Program-made: the position numbers and the translations under genes
NCBI GenBank assembly: GCA_964649415.1
Contig: CAZYSK010000001.1
Span: forward strand, 1 to 64,000
Origin: CAZYSK01 sp964649415
Lineage (GTDB): Bacteria; Chloroflexota; Anaerolineae; B4-G1
Direction: 5' to 3'
DNA: 64,000 nt
In this document: positions 51,225 to 59,396 of the stretch, one piece after another
How positions within the stretch are numbered: the first letter of the stretch is position 1
How the letters are laid out: each line of letters starts with the position of its first letter
Notes under the pieces: generated by a model
Seen by the model: only the letters and a program-made list of their open reading frames with translations
The model's database searches: none
Told to the model about the DNA's origin: nothing

Positions 51225-51251
51225 AGTGTACAATCCCTCTTCGCTTGTCAA
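51225..51251 (-). promoter_or_regulatory. Candidate promoter of rpsL-rpsG-fusA-tuf
   Basis: On the minus strand TTGACA (51251-51246) and TACACT (51230-51225) with a 15-nt spacer, shorter than ideal. It lies in the rpoB-rpsL gap, where a str promoter is expected. Confidence 0.4.
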
Positions 51252-51425
51252 CCCGGCAGCAGGGGCTCTGGCTACTGCACTGCGTTGCGAGCGCACATTC
51301 TACCATGGAATTGCCAAAAGTCAAACAGGCTATACGCGCTCGTCCACACCCTGCGCCCACGCCACTCCCCCTGCCGGTCCAGTTTCATTCCAGCCCCTAT
51401 GCTGCCAACCATTGAGTACGACGAA

Positions 51426-54400
51426 CTACCGGCCTCGGCGTCCCAGACTTAGGAGTCCCGTGCCCAGGTCGGGCAGCTTGGTTCTCTCCTCGTCCTTGCC
51501 GAAAGACAGCACCTCACCATCCTCGGTGACCGCCTCGACCGCCAGCCCCAGGCTCTGCAACTCCTTCACCAGTACCTTGAACGAAGCCGGTACACCAGCG
51601 TCCTGCACCAGTTCGCCCTTCACAATGGCTTCGTACGTCTTGACACGGCCTTTCACGTCATCTGACTTGACGGTCAGCATCTCTTGAAGCGCGTGAGCCG
51701 CCCCATAGGCCTCCAGCGCCCACACCTCCATCTCACCGAAGCGCTGGCCTCCAAACTGCGCCTTGCCCCCCAGGGGCTGTTGCGTGACCAGGCTATAAGG
51801 TCCTGTGGAGCGCGCATGCACCTTGTCCTCGACCAGATGGTGCAGCTTCATCATGTAGATCACGCCCACCGTCACCGGCCGGTCAAGGGGCTCACCCGTC
51901 TTGCCATCGTAGAGGACCATCTTTCCCAGGGTTGGCAGTGGATCGCCAGTCTCTATACTGACGCGCACAGCCAGCTCCGCAATCGCATCGTCCTCCAGGC
52001 CGGCTACTTCCCGACCCCGGTCCTCCAGCCAAATACGGAGGCATGCTGCACTTGCGTTCTCGTCTGCCGCAGTCCGCTCAGCCAAGGAGCGATCGTCATC
52101 TTCAAAGGAAAGCAGGTTGTCTGGGTCATAGCCCCTCTCGAGGAGCCATTCCCGCAGCACAGACCGCCGCGCGTACGTATGCTCCGTGATCAACCGATCT
52201 ACATCGTAGCCACGCTCCGCCAGCCAGGCCACGATATACAGCCGCCGCGCCTCCTCGTCGTCCCTGAGCGTTTCGAGGGGATAGTCCTGCCCCTTCAACC
52301 ACGCCCACGCACGCTCGGTGATCTCATCCCAGGCACGGTCAATGAGCCAGGCTCGCGCCAGCTCTGCCCCCACCTGGACCTCGTTGGCACCGTCGAAGAC
52401 TGGCGTAACGGCACGGAAGCCAAGGCGAGAGACAGCCCATCCAAGATGCGTTTCCAGGATCTGGCCGATGTTCATCCGGCCCGGCACCCCCAACGGGTTG
52501 AGTATCAAGTCAATCGGGACGCCGTCAGCCATAAAAGGCATGTCCCCCACAGGCATGACCCTGGAGATGACCCCCTTGTTCCCATGGCGGCCCGCCATCT
52601 TGTCCCCCTCGGTGATCTTGCGCGACTGGGCCACACTGACACGCACCATTTTCTCTACGCCCACCTTGAGGTCGCGGTGCTCTTCTCGGTCCAGGACCTT
52701 GACATCCACCACTTTTCCGCGCTCTCCGTGGGGCAAGCGCAGGCTGGAGTCCTTCACCTCGCGGGCCTTCTCACCGAATATGGCACGCAGCAGCTTCTCC
52801 TCAGGGCTGAGTTCTTTTTCACCTTTCGGTGTGATCTTGCCCACGAGGATGTCCAAAGGCCCAACCTCTGCCCCGACGCGAACAATGCCATCCACGTCCA
52901 GATCCTTTAGAGCTTCGTCACCCACGTTGGGAATGTCCCGGGTGATCTCCTCAGGGCCGAGCTTAGTATCACGAGCCTCCACCTCATGCTTCTCGATGTG
53001 GATTGACGTGAACATGTCCTCACGCACCAGACGCTCGCTGATGAGGATAGCATCCTCGAAATTGCCTCCCTCCCACGAGAGGAACGCACACAACACGTTG
53101 TGCCCCAGACCCAGCATACCCTCTTCAGTAGAAGAGCTATCAGCGAGCACATCGGCTTCCTGCACTCGCTGCCCCTTGTAGACAACGGGCCGTTGATCAA
53201 TGCAGGTACTCTGGTTCGAACGCTGATACTTGTGCAGCGGGTAGGCGCGCGCCCCATCGGGATGGCGGATGACGACCTTGTCACCGGTGACGCTGACTAC
53301 TTCTCCGCCATCCTTCGCCAGCACGACTTGTCCCGAGTCCAGTGCCGCCCGCCATTCCATCCCAGTGGACACCACGGGGGCTTCGGGCCTGACGAGCGGG
53401 ACCGTTTGACGCTGCATGTTGGAGCCCATCAACGCGCGGTTCGCATCATCGTGCTCCAAGAAGGGAATCAGCGACGCAGAGATACCCACGATCTGGCAAG
53501 GTGCAACGTCAATGTAGTCAATCACATCAGGCGAGACTGAGAGGAATCTCTCGGCTCTACGAGCCGAAATGCGTGATCGCACGAAACGCCTTTTCTCATC
53601 CAGTTCAGCATTGGCCTGTGCAACCGTGTAGCGGTCTTCCCGGTCGGCTGTGAGGTACACAAGCTCATCGCTCACCGTTGGTACGATAGGCACATCCTCT
53701 GTAAGACCCAGGGCCGCGATTTGCCCGGCGAGTTCCGAAGACACCTCCGTCCCTGCCTCCGCCACGATCTCACCGCTCTCAGGATCAACGACGGCTTCTC
53801 TCAACGCGCGCCCTGTGAGTTCCTCACTCGTGGGCCTCACCGAATGGATAACCTTGCGATAGGGGGTTTCAATGAAACCCAGAGAATTGACACGGGCGTG
53901 CGTTGCCAGACGACCGATGAGGCCGATGTTAGGCCCCTCAGGGGTCTCAATGGGGCAAATACGGCCATAGTGGCTGTAATGCACATCGCGCACATCGAAG
54001 CCTGCGCGTTCGCGCCGCAGTCCCCCAGGACCCAGCGCTGAGAGTGTGCGCTTATGAGTCAGCTCCGCCAACGGGTTGGTCTGCTCCATGAACTGCGAGA
54101 GCTGGCTCGACCCAAAGAACTGGCGGATAATGGCAACCACTGGGCGGATGTTGATCAGGTTCACCGGGCTCAGAGATTCAGACTCGCGAATGGACATACG
54201 CTCCATCACCAGCCGTTCCATACGACGCAGGCCCACCCGCAGCTTGTTCTGAACCAACTCCCCGACTGTCTTGACGCGACGGTTGCCGAGGTGATCAATA
54301 TCATCGGCGTCCACGATGCCGTTGTTAATACGGATCATACGTTCGACCAGTGCGACCAGATCGCGCTTGGAGACATTGCGGTGTTCGGGATCTATGTCGA

Positions 54401-55328
54401 GACCAAGTCGCTGGTTCAGCTTGTATCGACCCACTCGCTGCAGATCGTAGCGCCGGGGATCGAAGAGCTGCTGCTCCAGGTACTCACGCGCGTTGTCCAG
54501 TGTAGATGGATCGCCCGGACGGAGGCGACGATAGAACTCCAACAGCGCCTCCTCAGCCAGCGTACGCCCACCTTTCGGCTCCCAGTTTGGCTCCTGACGG
54601 ATGGTCGTCAGTATGTACTGATGATTGGGATTGCTATCGGCGTCCTGGAAGAGCGCCAGCAACTCCTCGTCGCTCCCCTCCGCCAGGATATTGCTCCCCG
54701 TCCCATCGTCCACCGCCGCCAAGCCCCGCAACAGGATGGTGACGGGCAGGGTGCGCTTACGATTGAACTTGATGGTGAGATAGTCAGACTTGCGGGTCTC
54801 AAATTCCATCCAGACGCCACGGTCAGGAATCAGCTTAGCTGCACTCAGCCGGCGACCAGTGACCCGATCCTCCTCGACATCAAAGTAAACACCCGGAGAC
54901 CGGATCAACTGGCTAACAACCACACGTTCAGTGCCGTTGATGATGAACGTGCCATTCTGGGTCATCAACGGGAAATCGCCGAGAAAAATCTCCGACTCGA
55001 CAATCTCACCCGACTCTCGATTGTCAAGGGCCACCTGGACGTACATCGGAGCCGCATGCGTGATATCCCGATCAAGGCACTCTTCTTCCGAGTATTTCGG
55101 CTCACCGAAGTGGTAACTCAAATCAAACTGCGCTTCTCGGGCTTTCACACCAGGGAAGTACAGCTTGAGGTTGCCATTGAAGCTCTCAATAGGGGAAATC
55201 TCGTCGAAGAGCTGAGCCAGACCCTCTTCTTGGAACCAACGGAAGGACTCGAGCTGAACCTCGATCAACCGTGGCAACCGCCCCGCGTTGGTGATGCGGG
55301 CATAAGACTTACTCCCCAAAGTTGTCAC
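51426..55328 (-). CDS. rpoB: RNA polymerase beta subunit with large repeat-containing insertion
   Basis: 1300 residues. Core motifs include FFGSSQLSQFMEQTNPLAEL and THKRTLSALGPGGLRRERAG (rifampicin region), PIETPEGPNIGLIGRL, MAGRHGNKGVISRV and STGPYSLVTQQPLGGKAQFG. Between PVFDGA and GKMVLYDGKTGEP about 150 residues (982-1134) replace the roughly 20 found in Bacillus. They contain five diverged WL-x-x-R-G-Y-D-type repeats. In the rifampicin region the positions equivalent to E. coli D516 and R529 are Glu and Thr. GTG start with SD AAAGGATA. rpoC does not follow; rpsL does. rplJ/rplL do not precede it. Confidence 0.97.
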   Translation of the reverse strand: MTTLGSKSYARITNAGRLPRLIEVQLESFRWFQEEGLAQLFDEISPIESFNGNLKLYFPGVKAREAQFDLSYHFGEPKYSEEECLDRDITHAAPMYVQVALDNRESGEIVESEIFLGDFPLMTQNGTFIINGTERVVVSQLIRSPGVYFDVEEDRVTGRRLSAAKLIPDRGVWMEFETRKSDYLTIKFNRKRTLPVTILLRGLAAVDDGTGSNILAEGSDEELLALFQDADSNPNHQYILTTIRQEPNWEPKGGRTLAEEALLEFYRRLRPGDPSTLDNAREYLEQQLFDPRRYDLQRVGRYKLNQRLGLDIDPEHRNVSKRDLVALVERMIRINNGIVDADDIDHLGNRRVKTVGELVQNKLRVGLRRMERLVMERMSIRESESLSPVNLINIRPVVAIIRQFFGSSQLSQFMEQTNPLAELTHKRTLSALGPGGLRRERAGFDVRDVHYSHYGRICPIETPEGPNIGLIGRLATHARVNSLGFIETPYRKVIHSVRPTSEELTGRALREAVVDPESGEIVAEAGTEVSSELAGQIAALGLTEDVPIVPTVSDELVYLTADREDRYTVAQANAELDEKRRFVRSRISARRAERFLSVSPDVIDYIDVAPCQIVGISASLIPFLEHDDANRALMGSNMQRQTVPLVRPEAPVVSTGMEWRAALDSGQVVLAKDGGEVVSVTGDKVVIRHPDGARAYPLHKYQRSNQSTCIDQRPVVYKGQRVQEADVLADSSSTEEGMLGLGHNVLCAFLSWEGGNFEDAILISERLVREDMFTSIHIEKHEVEARDTKLGPEEITRDIPNVGDEALKDLDVDGIVRVGAEVGPLDILVGKITPKGEKELSPEEKLLRAIFGEKAREVKDSSLRLPHGERGKVVDVKVLDREEHRDLKVGVEKMVRVSVAQSRKITEGDKMAGRHGNKGVISRVMPVGDMPFMADGVPIDLILNPLGVPGRMNIGQILETHLGWAVSRLGFRAVTPVFDGANEVQVGAELARAWLIDRAWDEITERAWAWLKGQDYPLETLRDDEEARRLYIVAWLAERGYDVDRLITEHTYARRSVLREWLLERGYDPDNLLSFEDDDRSLAERTAADENASAACLRIWLEDRGREVAGLEDDAIAELAVRVSIETGDPLPTLGKMVLYDGKTGEPLDRPVTVGVIYMMKLHHLVEDKVHARSTGPYSLVTQQPLGGKAQFGGQRFGEMEVWALEAYGAAHALQEMLTVKSDDVKGRVKTYEAIVKGELVQDAGVPASFKVLVKELQSLGLAVEAVTEDGEVLSFGKDEERTKLPDLGTGLLSLGRRGR

Positions 55329-55411
55329 TATCTATCCTTTCTCTATAACCGTACAGCCCGCCCATTCCACCGACGGCCTGTGCATCCAATCATCCAAACT
55401 AGTGAACTGTA

Positions 55412-55439
55412 ATTATACCATGAGAAGCTGGTTTGTCAA
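55412..55439 (-). promoter_or_regulatory. Strong promoter of rpoB
   Basis: Minus-strand TTGACA (55439-55434) and TATAAT (55417-55412) with a 16-nt spacer, both perfect boxes. Start near 55405, leaving a 77-nt leader before the GTG of rpoB. This gives rpoB its own transcription start without the usual rplJL genes. Confidence 0.85.
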
Positions 55440-55654
55440 AAGCACCTGACTGAGATCCTCAGATCGAGTCGCAAACGGCCGATCGATGGGGATCGTAGGG
55501 CACAGAGCCACCTCCTCGATGACACACTAGCCTACCGCGACACCGCGATCGAAAATCTCTCTCAAATGCCGATAGGAGGTTTGTCACCCCATACAGGTGT
55601 CATTAGCCACTACGCCATATCGGCCTCATCAGGTAGCATGTAGGCGAGGTGAGC

Positions 55655-55674
55655 GACTGGAAACAGTCTTTTTT
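55655..55674 (+). terminator. Plus-strand terminator-like hairpin with no gene before it
   Basis: GACTG-GAAA-CAGTC followed by TTTTTT: a short stem with a stable GNRA tetraloop and a clean T-run. No plus-strand ORF ends upstream, so it may mark the 3' end of an unannotated small RNA. Confidence 0.45.
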
Positions 55675-55701
55675 ACACCTCTCCTCCTTTCCTTGGCCGT
55701 T

Positions 55702-55727
55702 GGCCCCCTGGAACTCTCCAGGGGGCC
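55702..55727 (-). terminator. Hairpin after the GNAT gene
   Basis: A perfect 11-bp stem (GGCCCCCTGGA / TCCAGGGGGCC) with loop of four stands 88 bases past the GNAT stop. No T-run follows on the minus strand; probable transcript end structure. Confidence 0.45.
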
Positions 55728-55814
55728 TGGTCGTTCACGGCACATATGGCTCCCTGTGACGCGTCCTGGACCGTCAAGAAACCATGCTCACGGCAAGCCG
55801 CTACTGAGAGACTG

Positions 55815-56828
55815 TCATTGGCCTCGCCACTCACGCCCTTTCACGGCAATTCGTGGCGACAAGCCTAGACGCATCTGCACCAGGACACGCAGTTTCTCGA
55901 AACCTGCCGCTTCCAACGCTGCCATCAGTGCCTCATTTGGATACGGGAATACGGTGCAGATCATCCGCTTGGAAGCACCACGAAGGCTGGACAGGCCGTG
56001 CTGTAGGAGCACAGTCTCAAGCCGACCGCTAGATTCGGGTTTGACCAACACTTCAAGCCGGGCCGGCCGTCGTTTGAGCTCGCGCAGTGTCCGCACCGCC
56101 CCGCTGATCTCGCCGCCTTCCTCACACATCCACCAGGTCTCGTGCCGTCCTGTGAGCCAGTGGGCGAGGGCGTGCTCCCAACCCGGCGAGTAGTCCTCCC
56201 TGCGCAGTTCAAGCATTTGACGCTGAGACTCGGAAACGGTCGCGTGCAGAAGCCGGACCACCGCGGCTGTATCCGTACCGCGCCCTCGACGCAGCAAGTG
56301 ATACAGCGACGGAGTCTCAGCCCAAGGAAGACCTGCCGGCCGCAGCATATGGCACGTCCGGCCGACGGCCCGAAAGCCCCGATGCTCATAGAGATGGCGC
56401 GCTACATGGTTGTCAACCTGGACCTCCAGACCCACCCAGTGCCCACCCTGGGCGGCTATTGCATCCAACGCCGTGTCCACCAGCGCACCGGCTATGCCGC
56501 GCCCCTGACGTTCGGGGTGGACGGCCACATTGCCGATGAAAAACCCACCCCGTCCTAGGGAACGCCGCAGCGAGATGTTCCCCGTGACGCGTCCCTGTTC
56601 AACCCACACGAAACCCGATGGAATCCCCGTCCTGACTATCCCAGGCCAGTAGAGCCACCACAACAGCGGAGACCAGCGCGCAACCCGATGCATCTCGGCC
56701 AACGCTATCTGACCGTCAGGGCCTAGCCTATCGCCGAAAGCGGCAGCGATCACAGCGGCGACCTGCTTGAGATCGCGCGCAGGATCGAAGGGACGCACCT
56801 TGCCCTGGGCACGGCCACGACGCACCAT
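55815..56828 (-). CDS. Tandem-GNAT N-acetyltransferase
   Basis: 337 residues. The N-terminal GNAT domain (about 15-160) has motif A, VAVHPERQGRGIAGALVDTA (Q/R-x-x-G-x-G/A acetyl-CoA loop), and the motif B stretch NHVARHLYEHRGF. The C-terminal half (about 180-335) resembles a second GNAT fold without a clear acetyl-CoA loop, as in double-GNAT proteins of the Eis or MshD sort. Substrate unknown. The start is uncertain: ATG 56828 or GTG codons up to 56840, none with a good SD. Stands alone between pncC and rpoB. Confidence 0.85.
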   Translation of the reverse strand: MVRRGRAQGKVRPFDPARDLKQVAAVIAAAFGDRLGPDGQIALAEMHRVARWSPLLWWLYWPGIVRTGIPSGFVWVEQGRVTGNISLRRSLGRGGFFIGNVAVHPERQGRGIAGALVDTALDAIAAQGGHWVGLEVQVDNHVARHLYEHRGFRAVGRTCHMLRPAGLPWAETPSLYHLLRRGRGTDTAAVVRLLHATVSESQRQMLELRREDYSPGWEHALAHWLTGRHETWWMCEEGGEISGAVRTLRELKRRPARLEVLVKPESSGRLETVLLQHGLSSLRGASKRMICTVFPYPNEALMAALEAAGFEKLRVLVQMRLGLSPRIAVKGREWRGQ

Positions 56829-56925
56829 CACGGCCACCACGGCCCGACTCTCCCAAAGCCTCTGGCCGGCTCGACTGGCCTACCCCAATCGAGCGCGCCC
56901 CGCCGGTGGTCTCGGGCCTCCGGGT

Positions 56926-57420
56926 CTATGCGCCGCACAACTGCCCCTCCAGATGGCGACGCAGGAGAGATAGGACCGCGTCGGCCGAGCGTCTCTTGTT
57001 CCCCCAGCGGTCATCATCCCACACATGTCGCTCCACCCACTCACCACCAGGCGCGGACAGCGCAACGTAGACCAGCCCCACAGGCTTCCCCGGCATACTA
57101 CCACCAGGGCCAGCGATACCGGTCACGGCCAAACCCACGTCGGCCTGTAAGACACGCCGCACCTCTCGGGCCATCTCCCGCACCGCCTGCTCGCTCACTG
57201 CACCATAGCGAGATAGGACAGCGCGCGGCACGTGCAGAAGCTGCTCCTTGACAGCGTTGGAATACGCCGTGATGGAGCCCTGGTAGTAGGCGGAACTGCC
57301 TGGGACGTCGGTGATGCGGTGGCTGACGAGGCCCCCTGTGCAAGACTCAGCCACCGCCAACGTCAGGCCACGTTGCCTGAGTAAACCGCCGACGATTACC
57401 TCAAGCGCATTCTCGTCCAC
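56926..57420 (-). CDS. pncC: Nicotinamide-nucleotide amidohydrolase (CinA C-terminal family)
   Basis: 164 residues, the stand-alone PncC form. Markers are TLAVAESCTGGLVSHRITDV, SITAYSNAVKEQLLHV, YGAVSEQAVREMA and the GIAGPGG loop. It deamidates NMN to nicotinic acid mononucleotide for NAD recycling. GTG 57420 is selected for SD GGAGGGGG; the open frame further upstream runs through tRNA-Glu. The gene follows the tRNA by 62 bases, so both probably share the tRNA promoter. Confidence 0.93.
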   Translation of the reverse strand: MDENALEVIVGGLLRQRGLTLAVAESCTGGLVSHRITDVPGSSAYYQGSITAYSNAVKEQLLHVPRAVLSRYGAVSEQAVREMAREVRRVLQADVGLAVTGIAGPGGSMPGKPVGLVYVALSAPGGEWVERHVWDDDRWGNKRRSADAVLSLLRRHLEGQLCGA

Positions 57421-57482
57421 TGTCTGCCCCCTCCCCACAACACAACAGACCCTGGCGATGAGCCAGGGTCTAGTCAGAGCTA

Positions 57483-57557
57483 TGCCCCCAAAGGGATTCG
57501 AACCCTTGTCGCGGGCTTGAAAGGCCCGTGTCCTAGACCAGGCTAGACGATGGGGGC
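57483..57557 (-). tRNA. tRNA-Glu (anticodon TTC)
   Basis: 75 nt. Acceptor GCCCCCA pairs with TGGGGGC, discriminator A; anticodon stem CGGGC/GCCCG encloses CTTTCAA (anticodon TTC, reads GAA/GAG); T-arm AAGGG TTCGAAT CCCTT. CCA is not encoded. It shares a transcript with pncC. Confidence 0.95.
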
Positions 57558-57569
57558 AACTGCGAGGTG

Positions 57570-57597
57570 ATTCTACCACAAAGCTGTGTTGCGTCAA
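57570..57597 (-). promoter_or_regulatory. Promoter of tRNA-Glu and pncC
   Basis: Minus-strand TTGACG (57597-57592) and TAGAAT (57575-57570) with a 16-nt spacer, 12 bases before the mature tRNA 5' end. Confidence 0.75.
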
Positions 57598-57803
57598 GCA
57601 TCGTTCGTTGAGCAACAGCGATAACCACGCCCCAGAGGCGCACAGTGGATGCTCTGACCATCCCCCCGTCGTTCATCAGGCCGTCCGCCAGCCTATGCCG
57701 GTCATAACATGCCGCTTGAGAAGGAAAGCTCCTTGCACGCCAAGCTCGGCTGCTTCATCGACTCCCGTGCGAAACACAGATCACCCCTAGACGCATCAAG
57801 GCG

Positions 57804-58394
57804 CTAGCGGTTGTGGCTGCCCCCCTCGCGTCGCTCCCGTGCCTCAGCCAGATTCTCATACAGCGTACGGCTGAATCCCGTCACTGATAGGAACCGATCG
57901 AGTAGCGCTCGCTCCATCTGGGCATCGCGAACGTCGTGATATGCACTGTAGATCAGCTCCAGGTCGAGGCTAAATGCCTTCCCCAACGTACGCATCACAG
58001 AGGAAAGCACCTGGTGATTTTCACCGAACCTTCGACGAACGGAATCGAACAGTTGAGTCCGCGCCAATTCCTCCAACAGGATGACGTCCTCAAAAGCCAG
58101 GCCAGCCGCCACCAATTCCCGCCCAAACGCCAGACGATCCTTGACATACTCGTCATCGAACGTGCCACCGAGCGGCCCCATCAGCCAGTCACGAAGCACG
58201 TCGTGCAGGCGACGGACAAAGTGCGCATTGGTCATCAACGGTTGTGTGCCCTTGAAGCGAACCAACTGCCTGCCGAGGGTCTCGACAACCTCGCCCAGTT
58301 CCGAGTCCAAGCAATGGCGCAAAGTGGCGAGCCGGTCCCTATCAGCAATATCCCACCCAACGTACAGTTTGACCTTGTCGAATGAGCCTATCAT
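57804..58394 (-). CDS. Globin-coupled-sensor-like protein lacking the proximal His
   Basis: 196 residues from ATG 58394, the length of a protoglobin domain (starts at 58406 and 58502 are also possible). It is all-helical, and the segment LRDWLMGPLGGTFDDEYVKD, then RLAFGRELVAAGLAFEDVI, follows the globin-coupled-sensor pattern WL-x-L...YD-x-x-Y...IG-x-x-H-V-x-x-GL. The proximal heme His position is Leu. It may therefore be a heme-free globin-fold sensor, as in stressosome RsbR proteins. No output domain is attached; it is the third gene after a hybrid kinase and a response regulator on the same strand (163 bases from the latter by this start), so it could be their input module. Family assignment by eye. 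Confidence 0.55.
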   Translation of the reverse strand: MIGSFDKVKLYVGWDIADRDRLATLRHCLDSELGEVVETLGRQLVRFKGTQPLMTNAHFVRRLHDVLRDWLMGPLGGTFDDEYVKDRLAFGRELVAAGLAFEDVILLEELARTQLFDSVRRRFGENHQVLSSVMRTLGKAFSLDLELIYSAYHDVRDAQMERALLDRFLSVTGFSRTLYENLAEARERREGGSHNR

Positions 58395-58557
58395 CGCAAG
58401 GCACATACCCCCCTTTGTGCTGCGGATCACCCAGAGCGGATTCTGGCTGCGTCGACCGTTTCCGACTCCGCCGGGCGTATCCAACATACCATAGAAAGGC
58501 ATATCGGCGGGTTGCGAAGCTGTTAAGGTTTGGTTAACACAACAGGCACACTGAGGC

Positions 58558-59376
58558 TCACGCTGAGTCGGGGACGCTGCTTGCGAACATGTAGCCAACG
58601 CCACGCACATTGAGAATGTACGTGGGATCAGATGGATCCAATTCCATCTTCTTACGCAGGCGGCGCACGTGGACCCGGACAATCGCGCGCGCGCCCCAGG
58701 CATCCGTCTCGTAGCCCTGGGCACGGCGGACCAATTCCTGTGGACTCCACACTTGGTCAGGCGTCTCCATCAAGCAAGCCAGTATCTTGAACTCAGTTGG
58801 CGTCAAATCCAGTGGTTGCCCACGCAGCATGACGATGTGTTTCTGCCGGTCCACTACCACGTCGCGTATCTGGAGGAAACGGCTTGGCTGTGGGGATACC
58901 GCTTCCTCAACCACGTCGGCACCCTCTGCAGTGACCAACTCAGAGAGCGTGCGTTGTAGTTGGCTGACCAGGTGTTGGCGTTGCTGCTCCTGCTGGCGTT
59001 TTGCCAAGCCTTTGCGCACGCTTTCGAGGATGTCCGGGATCGGGCAGGGTTTGAGCAGGTAATCGTGCGCCCCCTGGCGAATCGCCTCAATCGCGGTTTC
59101 CAACGTGCCGAAAGCGGTCAGGAGAATGATCACCGTGCCGGGGGATTCCTCCTGCACCTCCTTGGTCACCTCGATCCCGTCCATCCCGGGCATCTTGAGA
59201 TCGAGCACCATCATGTCAAAGGGACCACTCTTGCTCAACAGGCTCAGAGCCTCTTCACCACTGGCAGCCGTAGCGACGTGATAGCCCTCCAGTCTCAGTA
59301 TTTCGGCCAGAGAGATACGCGCAACGGCCTCATCGTCCACTACCATAACGTTCGCTGGTTGGCCTTGCTCTGCCAT
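58558..59376 (-). CDS. OmpR/PhoB-type response regulator
   Basis: 272 residues. A receiver domain (1-125) has acidic pair VVDDE, phospho-acceptor D59 in MVLDLKMPG, and the switch Thr/Lys in LLTAFGT and LLKPCP. A long Gln-rich coiled linker (about 128-160) leads to a winged helix DNA-binding domain (about 175-265: LTPTEFKILACLMETPDQVW, RVHVRRLRKKME, YILNVRGVGYMF). It is 20 bases downstream of the hybrid kinase and is its probable phosphorylation target, acting as a transcription factor. Confidence 0.95.
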   Translation of the reverse strand: MAEQGQPANVMVVDDEAVARISLAEILRLEGYHVATAASGEEALSLLSKSGPFDMMVLDLKMPGMDGIEVTKEVQEESPGTVIILLTAFGTLETAIEAIRQGAHDYLLKPCPIPDILESVRKGLAKRQQEQQRQHLVSQLQRTLSELVTAEGADVVEEAVSPQPSRFLQIRDVVVDRQKHIVMLRGQPLDLTPTEFKILACLMETPDQVWSPQELVRRAQGYETDAWGARAIVRVHVRRLRKKMELDPSDPTYILNVRGVGYMFASSVPDSA

Positions 59377-59396
59377 GCCCCACCCTCACTGTACGA

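Larger units (their letters stand above)
55440..55814. other. Non-coding stretch between rpoB promoter and GNAT gene
   Basis: 375 bases without a supported gene. It holds a plus-strand terminator-like hairpin with T6 (55655-55674), an outer AGGTGT/ACACCT pairing around it, and an 11-bp hairpin at 55702-55727. The cluster of structures may represent a small plus-strand RNA, but no plus promoter was found. Confidence 0.4.

Noticed and set aside
54054..55412. 452-residue plus-strand ORF antisense to rpoB
   Set aside because: Antisense shadow; rpoB is fully supported on the minus strand.
55590..55650. Hammerhead ribozyme core (CTGATGAG on the minus strand)
   Set aside because: The required GAAA segment and flanking stems are not present in the right order.
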